From: Lautropia sp.
Lineage (GTDB): Bacteria > Pseudomonadota > Gammaproteobacteria > Burkholderiales > Burkholderiaceae_E
Assembly: GCA_030532425.1 (NCBI GenBank)
Contig: JAUNLD010000011.1
Location: 1 to 58,231 of the forward strand
Direction: 5' to 3'
DNA length: 58,231 nt
A program made the translations under genes and the position numbers. Under the pieces are notes generated by a model. That model was not told the origin of the DNA and did not search any database. It saw only the letters and a list, made by a program, of their open reading frames with translations. Every line of letters begins with the position of its first letter. Position 1 is the first letter of the stretch. Shown one piece after another: positions 1 to 8,880 of the stretch.

Positions 1-466
1 CGTGCAGCCCGTGGGTGCCCACCAGCGTGAAGAAGGAGGACAGGAAGGCGCTGCGCTGCGGCACCGCCCCCAGGTGGATCAGGTGCTGGAACTCGTAAAG
101 CTCGATGCACAGGAAGGCCAGGCCGAACAGGCCGGTGATGGCCAGCCACTTGCGGGTGGCGGCCAGCTTGTTGGCCTGCATCGACAGCATGGCATAGCCG
201 TAGGTGATGGAGGACAGCAGCAGCATGGCGGTGTTGAGCGCCACCAGCGGCAGATCAAACAGGTCAGCCCCGGTCGGGCCGGCTGCGTAGTTGCGTCCAA
301 GCACGCCATGCACTGCAAACAGGCAGGCGAAGATCAGACAGTCCGTCATCAGGTAGATCCAGAACCCGAGCATGGTGCCGTTCTGGGGATGATGCTCCTC
401 GGTCTTGTAGAAGCTGCGGGCACCGGCCGCGCGGGCCGGGCCACCGTGGGTCATTGTCGCGCTCAT
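1..466 (-). CDS. cyoC: Cytochrome o ubiquinol oxidase subunit III (partial)
   Basis: This is the third subunit of the proton-pumping bo3-type quinol oxidase in the inner membrane. It is a multi-helix protein that packs against subunit I and carries no redox centre. The visible N-terminal 155 residues begin MSATMTHGG and continue with the family stretch FYKTEEHHPQNGTMLGFWIY, then successive hydrophobic helices. The ATG is 32 bases after the stop of cyoB, in the usual cyoABC order, so co-transcription is expected. The C-terminal part lies beyond the left edge of the window. The reading frame is open throughout the visible part. Confidence 0.93.
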   Translation of the reverse strand, partial: MSATMTHGGPARAAGARSFYKTEEHHPQNGTMLGFWIYLMTDCLIFACLFAVHGVLGRNYAAGPTGADLFDLPLVALNTAMLLLSSITYGYAMLSMQANKLAATRKWLAITGLFGLAFLCIELYEFQHLIHLGAVPQRSAFLSSFFTLVGTHGLH

Positions 467-498
467 CTCGTAATGCGTTCGGTCTTTTTAAAGAAGGA

Positions 499-2508
499 TC
501 AGGCGTTGTTGGCGAGCATCCGGGTGCGCGCGGCTTCGGTGCGGACCACCTCTTCAGCGGGGATGTAGTAATCCCGCTTGTAGTTGAAGGTGTGGATGAT
601 GGTGGCCACGATCAGCACCACGAACGAGATCGCGGCCGGGATCCACATCTGCCAGACCAGGGTGAAACCGACCAGGCCGCTGAGCGCAGCCAGCACGAAA
701 CCGGCGGCCGTGTTCTTGGGCATGTGGATCGGGATGAAGCCCGTAGTCGGCCGGACATAGCCGTTCTTCTTCATGTCCCACCAGGCATCCAGATCGTGGA
801 CGACCGGGGTGAAGGCAAAGTTGTAGTCCGGCGGGGGCGACGAGGTCGACCATTCGAGCGTGCGGCCGTTCCAGGGATCGCCGGTTTCATCACGCAGCTG
901 CTCGCGGCGCATGAAGCTGACCACCAGCTGGATGACGAAGGACACGATGCCGCACAGGATGATGGCTGCGCCAATGGCGGCGACGATGAAGTACGGCTGA
1001 TAGTACGGATCGTCGAAATGGCTGACACGACGGGTCAGGCCCATGAAGCCGAGGATGTAGATCGGCGTGAAGGCCACCCAGAAACCGATGAACCAGCACC
1101 AGAACGAGACCTTGCCCCAGAAGGCATCCAGGCGGTAGCCGAAAGCCTTCGGGAACCAGTAGGAGATGCCGGCCAGCATGCCGAACACCACCCCACCGAT
1201 GATGACGTTGTGGAAGTGGGCGATCAGGAACAGGCTGTTGTGCAGCACGAAGTCGGCCGCCGGGATGGCCAGCATCACGCCGGTCATGCCGCCGATCACG
1301 AACGTGACCATGAAGCCCACCGTCCACATCATCGGCACTTCGAAGCGGATGCGGCCACGGTACATGGTGAACAGCCAGTTGAAGATCTTGGCGCCGGTCG
1401 GGATGGCGATGACCATCGTGGCGATGCCGAAGAAGGTGTTGACCGCTCCGCCGTTGCCCATCGTGAAGAAGTGGTGCAGCCAGACCAGATACGACATCAC
1501 CATGATGCAGGAGGTGGCATACACCATCGAGGTGTAGCCGAACAGCCGCTTGGTGCTGTAGGTGGCGACGACTTCGGAAAAGATGCCGAAGGCCGGCAGG
1601 ATCAGCACGTACACCTCGGGGTGACCCCAGATCCAGATCAGGTTCACGTACATCATGGGGTTGCCGCCCAGATCGTTCGTGAAGAAGTTGGTACCCACGA
1701 AACGGTCGAGCGACAGCAGCGCCAGCGTGGCCGTCAGCACCGGGAAGATGGCCAGGATCAGCACGTTGGAGCAGAAGGCCGTCCAGGTGAAGACGGGCAT
1801 CTTCATCATGGTCATGCCGGGAGCACGCATCTTGACGATGGTGACGACCAGGTTGACGGCCGACAGCGTGGTGCCCACCCCGGCCACCTGCAAGGCCCAG
1901 ATGTAGTAATCCATCCCCACATCGGGGCTGTATTCGATGCCCGACAACGGCGGATAAGCCAGCCAGCCCGTCTTGGAGAACTCGCCGAGGAACAGCGAGA
2001 TCATCACCAGCACGGCGCCGAAGGCCGTCATCCAGAAGCTGAAGTTGTTCAGGAACGGAAAGGCCACGTCACGCGCACCAATCTGCAGCGGCACGACGTA
2101 GTTCATGAAGCCCGTCACCAGCGGCATCGCCACGAAGAAGATCATGATGACGCCATGCGCCGTGAAGATCTGGTCGTAGTGGTGCGGCGGCAGATAGCCC
2201 AGGTTGTCGCCAAAGGCCATCGCCTGCTGCAGGCGCATCATCAGTGCATCGGCAAAGCCGCGCAGCAGCATGATGATGCCCAGCACGATGTACATGATGC
2301 CGATGCGCTTGTGGTCGACCGTGGTGACCCAGTTGCGCCAGAACGGCCCCCAGAGCTTGAAGTAGGTGACGGCCCCCACCAGGGCAATGCCGCCCAGCAC
2401 CACCGCGACGAAGGTGGCCATCAGGATCGGCTCGTGGAATATCGCAATCGAATCCCAGGTCAGTCGGCCAAGAAAGAGCTTGGCGGTATCGGTATGTTCG
2501 GACATCAT
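499..2508 (-). CDS. cyoB: Cytochrome o ubiquinol oxidase subunit I
   Basis: This is the catalytic subunit of the heme-copper bo3 quinol oxidase, which reduces O2 to water with electrons from ubiquinol and pumps protons. The 669-residue length matches the family. All metal ligands are visible: His118 and His433 fit the low-spin heme, His431 the high-spin heme, and His296 (in WGHPEVY, cross-linked Tyr300) with His345 and His346 fit CuB. Each lies 12 residues after the E. coli equivalent, the offset expected for a slightly longer N-terminus. The protein is strongly hydrophobic with about 15 membrane segments. It lies between cyoA and cyoC on the same strand. Either of two consecutive ATGs could start it. 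Confidence 0.97.
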   Translation of the reverse strand: MMSEHTDTAKLFLGRLTWDSIAIFHEPILMATFVAVVLGGIALVGAVTYFKLWGPFWRNWVTTVDHKRIGIMYIVLGIIMLLRGFADALMMRLQQAMAFGDNLGYLPPHHYDQIFTAHGVIMIFFVAMPLVTGFMNYVVPLQIGARDVAFPFLNNFSFWMTAFGAVLVMISLFLGEFSKTGWLAYPPLSGIEYSPDVGMDYYIWALQVAGVGTTLSAVNLVVTIVKMRAPGMTMMKMPVFTWTAFCSNVLILAIFPVLTATLALLSLDRFVGTNFFTNDLGGNPMMYVNLIWIWGHPEVYVLILPAFGIFSEVVATYSTKRLFGYTSMVYATSCIMVMSYLVWLHHFFTMGNGGAVNTFFGIATMVIAIPTGAKIFNWLFTMYRGRIRFEVPMMWTVGFMVTFVIGGMTGVMLAIPAADFVLHNSLFLIAHFHNVIIGGVVFGMLAGISYWFPKAFGYRLDAFWGKVSFWCWFIGFWVAFTPIYILGFMGLTRRVSHFDDPYYQPYFIVAAIGAAIILCGIVSFVIQLVVSFMRREQLRDETGDPWNGRTLEWSTSSPPPDYNFAFTPVVHDLDAWWDMKKNGYVRPTTGFIPIHMPKNTAAGFVLAALSGLVGFTLVWQMWIPAAISFVVLIVATIIHTFNYKRDYYIPAEEVVRTEAARTRMLANNA

Positions 2509-2608
2509 GGTTCTTCGCGGTAATGCCCCGGGCTGCGGTAGACGCCCGGGATGCGGTAAACGGATGGGTCAGACGCGGCGGCCGCCTCCCGGCAGGCCGC
2601 CACCGGCA

Positions 2609-3697
2609 TCACTGGATGCCGAGATCAGCCCCTGAGAGCGAGCGCAATGCCTGCTGACGGCCAGCCGGGATGGCCGGCGCACACAGGGCTTCGGAAACAT
2701 AGGCCTTGGTCAGCTGAACCTCGCCACGGTGCGCGGGCTGGTTGAGCGACTCGGTGACCAGGGCATCCACGCCCATCAGCCCCAGGCTGCCCTGCTGGTC
2801 GATCGCCATGATCATGTCATTGCACATCCGGTCGGCCTCGACGCAGCGGTTGCGCACCCGGTTGTACAGCTCGGGATCGACCGAGGCCCAGGTTTGAACC
2901 GGCTCCTTTTCAGAAGGCCTGGCCAGCTGGAGATAGCGGTCGCGGCTGAGTTCGCCCCCATTCTGGCGAACCTTTTCAACCCAGGCGTCGTAGTCCTTCT
3001 GCTCCAGCCCCAGGAAGTTGAAGCGCATGCCCGAGAAGCCGGCGCCACTGTAGTTGCCCGAATGGCCGAAATACTTGCCAGGCTTGTTGATGACCGCGTT
3101 GAGGTGACTTTCCATGCCGGGCATGGTGTAGATCATGCCGGCCAGCGCGGGGATGTAGAAGGTGTTCATCACGTTCGAGGACGTCATCTTGAACAGCACC
3201 GGACGGTCGACCGGGGCGGCCACCTCGTTGACCAGCGCGATCTTCTCTTCCGGATAGATGAACAGCCACTTCCAGTCCATGGCCACCACCTGGATCTCAA
3301 GCGGTTCGACCCCCGCCGGCACCGGCCGGTTGGCATCGATCTTTTCAAGCTTCTTGAAGGGATCGAGGCTGTAGCTGGTGATCCAGGTGATGACGGCCAG
3401 GATGGCGATGATGATGATGGGGATGACCCAGACGACGACCTCGATCTTCGTGGAGTGGTGCCAGTCCGGTTCGTAGCGTGCCGTGACGTTGCTGGCCCGG
3501 TAACGCCAGGCGAACCACAGCGTCAGGACGATGACCGGGATGACGACCAGCAGCATCAGGCCGGTCGAGAGGTAGATGAGGTCCCTCTGCTGCTCGGCGA
3601 TATAGCCGGAAGGGTTGAGGACGACGAGATCGCAGCCCGCCAACAGGAATGCGCTGGCCAGCAATGGCAGCAAACGTGATCGGATAGCTAATTTCAT
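2609..3697 (-). CDS. cyoA: Cytochrome o ubiquinol oxidase subunit II (lipoprotein)
   Basis: Subunit II of the bo3 quinol oxidase is a periplasmic cupredoxin-fold domain anchored by two helices and an N-terminal lipid. The 362 residues start with a signal peptide ending in the lipobox LLAGC (Cys22). Two transmembrane helices follow (around residues 40-65 and 85-110), then the cupredoxin domain with motifs such as VVAMDWKWLFIYPE and MNTFYIPALAGMIYTMPGM. Copper-A ligands are absent, as expected for a quinol rather than cytochrome c oxidase. It is the first gene of cyoABC, 100 bases before cyoB. It is divergent from the CorA-like gene, so the operon promoter should lie in 3698-3859. Confidence 0.96.
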   Translation of the reverse strand: MKLAIRSRLLPLLASAFLLAGCDLVVLNPSGYIAEQQRDLIYLSTGLMLLVVIPVIVLTLWFAWRYRASNVTARYEPDWHHSTKIEVVVWVIPIIIIAILAVITWITSYSLDPFKKLEKIDANRPVPAGVEPLEIQVVAMDWKWLFIYPEEKIALVNEVAAPVDRPVLFKMTSSNVMNTFYIPALAGMIYTMPGMESHLNAVINKPGKYFGHSGNYSGAGFSGMRFNFLGLEQKDYDAWVEKVRQNGGELSRDRYLQLARPSEKEPVQTWASVDPELYNRVRNRCVEADRMCNDMIMAIDQQGSLGLMGVDALVTESLNQPAHRGEVQLTKAYVSEALCAPAIPAGRQQALRSLSGADLGIQ

Positions 3698-3859
3698 GCC
3701 GGAAACCCTGCTCCAAGCTCCTATACTCCGGGATAGACCGGAGGCTCAATTCGGAATGACTTTCCATTGTAATGGAATCAACAGTCCGTCCCAATTCCGC
3801 CCCACATCCCGCACATGCGGGCCCGCGCCCGCCATGCCCCTGCTTTTCACGGCCATTTC

Positions 3860-4849
3860 ATGCTTGTCAACTGTACTGCATACGGAGCGGGCCAGCGCCT
3901 GCGCGACCTTGATCTAGAGGAAATCCCTGATGCACTGACCGATCGCTCGACCTTCATCTGGATCGGGCTGAAAGACCCGGCACCGGCCGAGATCATGCAG
4001 ATGCAGACGATCTTCGACCTGCCCGAACTGGCGGTGGAAGACACCCTGCACGGGGGCCAGCGCCCCAAGGTGGAGGAGTACGAGGACGAGCGGCTGCTGT
4101 TCGTGTCGATGAAGGTGGCCGAGTCGATCGAGGGCGGCAGCGGCCAGCAGATCCACTATGGCGACCTGTTCGTCTTCGTCAGCGAGCGCTTCGTGCTCTC
4201 GATCCGCAACGGCCTGCAACGTGGCTTCTCGGAGGTGCGGGCACGCGCCGAGCGCGAACCGGAGCTGCTGGCGCTGGGGCCCGCCTTCATTCTTTATGCA
4301 CTGACCGATGCGGTGGTGGACCGCTTCATTCCCATCGTCGACCAGCTCGAAGGGGAACTGGAGCGCGTCGAAGCCACGATCTTTCAGGCACCGCCCTCAC
4401 GCACGACGATGGCGACGCTGCATACCCTCAAGCAGGATGTGCAGGAACTGCGCCATGCCCTGCCCGCCGTGCGCGACGAGCCGGTCTTTCGCATCGGTGG
4501 CGGCTCCCAGGCCATCGCGGTGCGCAATGGCCTGCATGAGTATTTCCGCGATGTCCACGACCACCTGCAGCGCATCAACCAGTCGCTCGACGGCCTGCGC
4601 GACAGCGTGTCGATGGCGATGCAGGTCAACCTGTCCCTGATTGGCCTGGAACAGAGCGAGGTCAGCAAGAAGCTGGCAGCCTGGGCCGCCATCTTTGCAA
4701 TGATGACCACGCTGGCCGGCATCTGGGGGATGAATTTTGAATTCATGCCCGAGCTGAAATGGAAGGCCGGCTACCCGCTGGCGCTCCTGCTGATGGGCGG
4801 CATCGGCCTGCTGCTGTACCGCCGCCTGCGCAAGGCCGGCTGGCTCTGA
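3860..4849 (+). CDS. CorA-family divalent cation transporter
   Basis: This is a pentameric inner-membrane channel for Mg2+ or related divalent cations (CorA/ZntB superfamily). The long N-terminal cytoplasmic domain carries the family stretch around LPELAVEDTLHGGQRPKVEEY. A long helical stalk leads to two C-terminal membrane helices. The selectivity motif GMN is present in GIWGMNFEF at the end of the first helix. The start was set at the ATG for MLVNC, giving 329 residues; an in-frame ATG exists 45 bases upstream, and neither has a clear ribosome binding site. It is transcribed away from cyoA. ZntB-type zinc efflux is an alternative role; the GMN motif does not separate the two. Confidence 0.88.
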   Translation: MLVNCTAYGAGQRLRDLDLEEIPDALTDRSTFIWIGLKDPAPAEIMQMQTIFDLPELAVEDTLHGGQRPKVEEYEDERLLFVSMKVAESIEGGSGQQIHYGDLFVFVSERFVLSIRNGLQRGFSEVRARAEREPELLALGPAFILYALTDAVVDRFIPIVDQLEGELERVEATIFQAPPSRTTMATLHTLKQDVQELRHALPAVRDEPVFRIGGGSQAIAVRNGLHEYFRDVHDHLQRINQSLDGLRDSVSMAMQVNLSLIGLEQSEVSKKLAAWAAIFAMMTTLAGIWGMNFEFMPELKWKAGYPLALLLMGGIGLLLYRRLRKAGWL

Positions 4850-5200
4850 TCCCTGCCCTGGCCGGCATCCGGGCCGTCCGGGCAAAGGGCCACACGAGCA
4901 TTCGGCATCATGAATGCAGCATTCACCAGAACCTTCCGTGGGTGGCCGCGCCGGCCACCATGCACCGACCGTCCAGGCATTCAGGGCTCCGGGCAGCAGA
5001 CAGGCGGCGCCGGGCCGGTTAAAATCAGCACCCCCGGAGGCTTGGGCCTTTTCGCCCTCTGTCTTCACCCTGTCAACCATCGTGGTGGTGCCGGACCATT
5101 TATCCGGTGGCCGCCAGGCAAGCCCCGCAGCCCCATGCACCGTGTCGCGGTGCCTTTCCCCCAGGGGCCGGCAGCCTGCCGCAAGGGACCCATCCGCATC
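4850..5200. other. 351-bp intergenic region, no gene recognised
   Basis: The stretch separates the CorA-like gene from the VUT transporter gene. Open frames crossing it (an in-frame extension of the VUT gene to 4910, and frames on the other strand) have no family-like sequence. A TTAAAAT at about 5019-5025 could be a -10 element for the VUT/QueF-like pair. Because the downstream genes concern 7-deazaguanine metabolism, a preQ1 riboswitch was looked for. No match to the known preQ1 aptamer consensus was seen. Confidence 0.5.
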
Positions 5201-5743
5201 ATGATCCGCATTCTCTGGATTCTGGCCTACACGGGCGCCATCCTGCTGGCCAACATCTACCTCGATTCCTTCATCCAGCTGCCCGTCTTCGGCATGCTCA
5301 GCATCGGCACGCTGTTCTTTGCGGCCGTCTTCACGCTGCGCGACCACCTGCACCGCTACGGGCTGCCCACCGTCTTCGTCGGCATCGGCGTGGCGCTGGC
5401 GGTCAACCTGGCCTATGGGCTCTACGCCAACATCGAGCCACGCTTCCTGATCGCCTCCTTCGTGTCGATCCTGGCCAGCGAACTGGCCGACACCGCGGCC
5501 TTCCAGCGCTGGATGCACTGGGGCTGGCACCGTCGGGTGCTGGCCAGCAACGCCATCAGCGTGCCGCTGGACAGCCTGTGCTTTTCGCTGATGGCCTTTG
5601 CCGGCACGATGTCGGCCTATGACATCGCCCAGATCGTCTTCGCCGATATCATCAGCAAATACCTGATCGCTGCCCTGCTGGCCTGGGTGCCGCTGCATGC
5701 AGGGCAGCTGCGCCGGTCGGCAGCCATGACGCCAGCCTCCTGA
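5201..5743 (+). CDS. VUT-family (queuosine precursor transporter-like) membrane protein
   Basis: This small integral membrane protein (180 residues, about six hydrophobic segments) resembles the VUT family (YhhQ type), whose characterised members import queuosine precursors such as preQ0/preQ1. Family-like stretches are the N-terminal helix ILWILAYTGAILLANIY and the central SFVSILASELADTAAFQRW, with the acidic/polar ASELxD motif typical of the family. The start is the ATG at MIRILWIL; upstream in-frame sequence is not family-like. A QueF-like gene begins 18 bases after its stop, so the two are probably co-transcribed. This supports a role in 7-deazaguanine uptake or salvage. The exact substrate is inferred. 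Confidence 0.8.
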   Translation: MIRILWILAYTGAILLANIYLDSFIQLPVFGMLSIGTLFFAAVFTLRDHLHRYGLPTVFVGIGVALAVNLAYGLYANIEPRFLIASFVSILASELADTAAFQRWMHWGWHRRVLASNAISVPLDSLCFSLMAFAGTMSAYDIAQIVFADIISKYLIAALLAWVPLHAGQLRRSAAMTPAS

Positions 5744-5761
5744 CTTCTCCCTCCCCTTTCC

Positions 5762-6682
5762 ATGAAACAGAAACGCCAGGCCGCGCCCAGGACGGCCGCC
5801 ACGTCCGTCAAGGCCTCCAGCCCTCAAGCCTCGCACGTCGAGGTGCCCGACCAGGCCGATGACTACCGCTCCAGCTGGAACGGCGCCCGCATCAAGACGA
5901 TTGGCACCCCGTATGCCGGGATGAAGACCAAGCAGACGCACCGTCTGTACCTGCCCGAGCTGTGCCCGGCCAGCCACAATCCGCTGCCCGGCTCGACGAT
6001 GCTGATCTTCTACAAGACGCGCTCGCGCTTTCTGGAGGTGTTCTCGCTGTCGGCCTACATCCAGGCCGCCATCGGCCACCCTCTCGTGCGTGATGTCGAG
6101 GCGCTGACACAGGCGGTGGCGCTGGATTGCGCTGCCGCATTGGGGCAGAAAGTGTATGTGGAAGGCCGCTTTCAGTTGCGCGGGCTGGACCAGGAAGTGA
6201 TCTGCATCACCAAGGCCTATCCGCCCAAAACCAGGGGCAAGGGCAAGAAAGGCAGCAAGGCGTTGCGGCACACCCAGGCCATGGCCTGCCCGCGCGCAAC
6301 CGCGATGCCGGCCTTGCCCCCCGCAGGCACACCTGCCACCAAGCCAGGCAATATGCTGGCCGATACGCCAGCCAGTACACCGGCTACGGCATCGGCTCCC
6401 CAGGGCCGTGTGCCTGCTGGCGGCGCGGCCGCTGCAGCCCGCCAGCCGGCTGCCGCCACTGAACGCCGCCCGCGCAAGCCCACCGCACCGGCCGCGGCGG
6501 CCGCAACGGCAGCATCCACCGCGGCAGGACAGGCGCCCCAACCCGCCCGCCGTTTACGGGCTGCGGCAACATCTGCCAGCACCCCGACAGGCCGCACCAC
6601 CGGCCAGCGCCGCGCCACACCAGGTGCCACGGGCAGTGACAGCGCCGGCACAGGCAGCGATACCGGCACCGCCGGCGCCTGA
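5762..6682 (+). CDS. QueF-like T-fold protein with long low-complexity tail
   Basis: The 306-residue product has two parts. Residues 55-155 align by eye with unimodular QueF, the NADPH-dependent preQ0 reductase. LPELCPASHNPLP matches the segment holding the catalytic Cys (here Cys68). FLEVFSLSAYI matches the VESKSLKLYL segment that gives the family its name motif. VYVEGRFQLRG matches the C-terminal GKFTPRGG. The catalytic Asp seven residues after the Cys is missing, and the His-Glu pair is replaced (region RDVE, 110-113). Catalysis may therefore differ from QueF. Residues 165-306 are an Ala/Pro/Thr/Arg-rich tail of low complexity. It follows a VUT transporter gene by 18 bases. No clear Shine-Dalgarno is seen. 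Function is inferred. Confidence 0.6.
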   Translation: MKQKRQAAPRTAATSVKASSPQASHVEVPDQADDYRSSWNGARIKTIGTPYAGMKTKQTHRLYLPELCPASHNPLPGSTMLIFYKTRSRFLEVFSLSAYIQAAIGHPLVRDVEALTQAVALDCAAALGQKVYVEGRFQLRGLDQEVICITKAYPPKTRGKGKKGSKALRHTQAMACPRATAMPALPPAGTPATKPGNMLADTPASTPATASAPQGRVPAGGAAAAARQPAAATERRPRKPTAPAAAAATAASTAAGQAPQPARRLRAAATSASTPTGRTTGQRRATPGATGSDSAGTGSDTGTAGA

Positions 6683-6761
6683 AACCATGCCGGAGCAACC
6701 CATGCTCTGCCGATGACGGCCCTGCCGCCTGCCACCAGACCCGGCAGGTCATCGTCAACCC

Positions 6762-6802
6762 AAAAAAATGGCCGCCCCGGCAGACAGCGCGGGGCGGCCC
6801 AT
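6762..6802 (-). terminator. Rho-independent terminator of the MetQ-like gene
   Basis: On the minus strand a GC-rich stem (TGGCCGCCCCG at 6769-6779 pairing with 6790-6801, one bulged base) is followed by seven U residues (6762-6768). It lies about 80 bases after the stop of the MetQ-like gene. Confidence 0.8.
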
Positions 6803-6882
6803 CAGAAGCACGCAGCACCTCGACGCAGCGACGCGGCCGCAGGTGCCGCAGCCGCTGCCACATGCAGCAGACGGGAGGCGCC

Positions 6883-7677
6883 TCAGAATGCCGGCACGAT
6901 GGCGCCCTTGTACTTGTCCTCGATGAACTTCTTCACCTCGGCCGAACGCAGCGCCTTCATCAGCTTGGCAATGGCCGGCGAGCTGGCGTTGTCAGGCCGG
7001 GCCGTGACGATGTTGACATAGGGTGAATCGGCCCCTTCCAGCACCAGCGCATCCCTGGTGGGTTGCAGACCCGCTGCCAGCGCATAGTTGGTGTTGATGA
7101 GTGCCAGATCGGCATCATCCAGCGCACGCGGCAGGAAGGCCGCATCCAGCTCGCGGAACTTCAGCTTCCTGGGGTTCTCGGCCAGATCGCGCGAGGTGGC
7201 CAGCAGGTTGGTCGGGTCTTTCAGCTTGAGCAGGCCCGCCTTCTGCAACAGCAGCAGTGCCCGGCCAGCGTTGGAGGGATCATTCGGGATGACCACCGTG
7301 GCGCCGTCCTTCAGCGCATCCAGCGACTTCAGCTTGCGCGAGTACATGCCAAACGGCTCGACGTGCACCTCGGCATCGGGCACAGGCACGATGTCGGTCT
7401 TGTGCTCCTTGTTGTAGGTGTCGAGATAGGGGCGGTGCAGGAAGAAGTTGGCGTCGATCGCCTTGTCGGCCGTGGCCTGGATTGGCTGCACGTAATCGTT
7501 GAAGACGCGGATCTTCAGGTCGACGCCTTCCTTCTTGAGCGCCGGCTTGACGAATTCCAGCAGCTCGGCGTGAGGCACCGGCGTGGCCGCCACGCTGAGG
7601 GTTTCGGCCTGGGCGCCCACTGCGGTCAGCGAGACAAGGGCAGCCGCCGCCAGGCTGCGGGCAAAAGACTTCATCAT
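6883..7677 (-). CDS. MetQ/NlpA-family substrate-binding protein
   Basis: This is a periplasmic binding protein of the methionine-type ABC importer family. The 264-residue product starts MMKSFARSL with a Sec signal peptide ending AVGAQA. The mature part has family features: TPVPHAELLEFVKPALKKEG, the ANFFLHRPYLDTYNKEH motif and IPNDPSNAGRALLLLQ. Most MetQ proteins are lipoproteins; here no Cys follows the signal peptide, so a freely periplasmic form is likely. No metN or metI partner is adjacent, so it must share a permease encoded elsewhere or have become solitary. The start was placed at MMKSF, not at the upstream in-frame start, because the signal peptide begins there. Confidence 0.88.
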   Translation of the reverse strand: MMKSFARSLAAAALVSLTAVGAQAETLSVAATPVPHAELLEFVKPALKKEGVDLKIRVFNDYVQPIQATADKAIDANFFLHRPYLDTYNKEHKTDIVPVPDAEVHVEPFGMYSRKLKSLDALKDGATVVIPNDPSNAGRALLLLQKAGLLKLKDPTNLLATSRDLAENPRKLKFRELDAAFLPRALDDADLALINTNYALAAGLQPTRDALVLEGADSPYVNIVTARPDNASSPAIAKLMKALRSAEVKKFIEDKYKGAIVPAF

Positions 7678-7888
7678 CGGTTTCAATCCTGAATGAGTTT
7701 CGAGCGAGCGAGGGCACGGACACCCCCGCCAGGCATGTGCTCCCCGGCAGCGCCGGGGCCGACCGCCATACTGGCACCAGATCGGCCATTTTTGCAAGCC
7801 CCCGGGTGACCGATTGCTGGCCCCTGCTGCGTCCCTCGCATATGATCCTGTCTGAATGGTTATATATCAGTGAGGGTGATTACGGGCA

Positions 7889-8800
7889 ATGGACAAGATC
7901 CAGGCGATGTCGACGTTCGTGGCGGTGGTGGAAGCGGGCAGCTTCGTCCGGGCGATGGACGTACTCGGCATCTCCAAGGCGGCAGTCTCGCGCCACGTGG
8001 CCGAACTGGAACAGCACCTGGAAACCCGCCTGCTGCAACGCACCACCCGCCGGCTGTCACTGACAGCCGAGGGGCAGCGCTATTTCGAGCGCTGCAAGGA
8101 GGTGCTGGCCGCCGTCCACGAGGCCGAATCCGAAATCCGTTCACGCAGCGGCGAGGCTTATGGCCGGCTGCGGATCTGCGTCCCCTATTCCTTTGGCGTG
8201 CTGCACCTGGCACCGCTCTGGGGCCCCTTCCTGGCACAGAACCCGCAGGTGCAGCTCGATGTGGTGCTGTCGGACCGGATGGTCGATCTGGTCGAGGAAG
8301 GCTACGACATGGCGGTGCGTATCGGCGTGCTCTCGGATTCGGCGCTTATCAGCCGCAAGCTGGCCACCACCCGGATGGTGCTGTGCGCCTCGCCCGACTA
8401 TCTGGCACGGCACGGCTGCCCCACAACCCTGAAGGACATCGCCCGGCACGAAGTCGTCGTCTACAGCCATGCGACCCGGGCCAGCGAGTGGAGCTTCGAT
8501 GGCCCGGACGGCCGTGAAACGGTGCGGATCAGCTCGCGCCTGTTCGCCAACAACGGCGACACCTGCCGACGGGCCGCCCTCGACGGTCAGGGCATCATCC
8601 TGCATCCGGACTTCATGCTCTACGAAGACCTGCAACGCGGCGACCTGGTGCAGCTGCTACCCCAGTACGACACCGGTGAGCGCAACATCTACGCGCTCTA
8701 TCCCACCCGCAAGCTGCTGCCCGTGAAGGTTCGCCGCCTGGTCGACTATCTGGCCAGGGAACTGGCCCATCCGGTCTGGCAGCGTCCGGCCAACCGGTAG
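7889..8800 (+). CDS. LysR-family transcriptional regulator
   Basis: The 303-residue regulator has an N-terminal winged helix-turn-helix (MSTFVAVVEAGSFVRAMDVL, then ISKAAVSRHVAELEQHLETR) and a C-terminal periplasmic-binding-protein-like effector domain. It resembles the CrgA/AaeR branch common in Burkholderiales. It is divergent from the MetQ-like gene with about 210 bases between starts, the usual LysR arrangement, so that gene is a candidate target. The effector cannot be read from the sequence. A purine-rich GAGGGTG lies upstream of the ATG. Confidence 0.92.
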   Translation: MDKIQAMSTFVAVVEAGSFVRAMDVLGISKAAVSRHVAELEQHLETRLLQRTTRRLSLTAEGQRYFERCKEVLAAVHEAESEIRSRSGEAYGRLRICVPYSFGVLHLAPLWGPFLAQNPQVQLDVVLSDRMVDLVEEGYDMAVRIGVLSDSALISRKLATTRMVLCASPDYLARHGCPTTLKDIARHEVVVYSHATRASEWSFDGPDGRETVRISSRLFANNGDTCRRAALDGQGIILHPDFMLYEDLQRGDLVQLLPQYDTGERNIYALYPTRKLLPVKVRRLVDYLARELAHPVWQRPANR

Positions 8801-8880
8801 GCATCCACCCATCTGACAGGCACCCGCCCTGCCAGGCAGGACACCGTGCCCGGTGCCCCGCTCCCCGGCACCTCAGCCGG

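Noticed and set aside
454-2523. 689-codon plus-strand frame opposite cyoB
   Set aside because: His/Asp/Arg-rich, without family-like sequence; it is the antisense of a perfect cyoB and results from GC-rich codon usage.
4850-5200. preQ1 riboswitch upstream of the VUT/QueF-like pair
   Set aside because: Function of the genes made it attractive, but no part fits a known preQ1 aptamer.
4397-6541. 714-codon minus-strand frame across corA, VUT and QueF-like genes
   Set aside because: It runs antisense to three supported genes and their gaps and has no recognisable domain.
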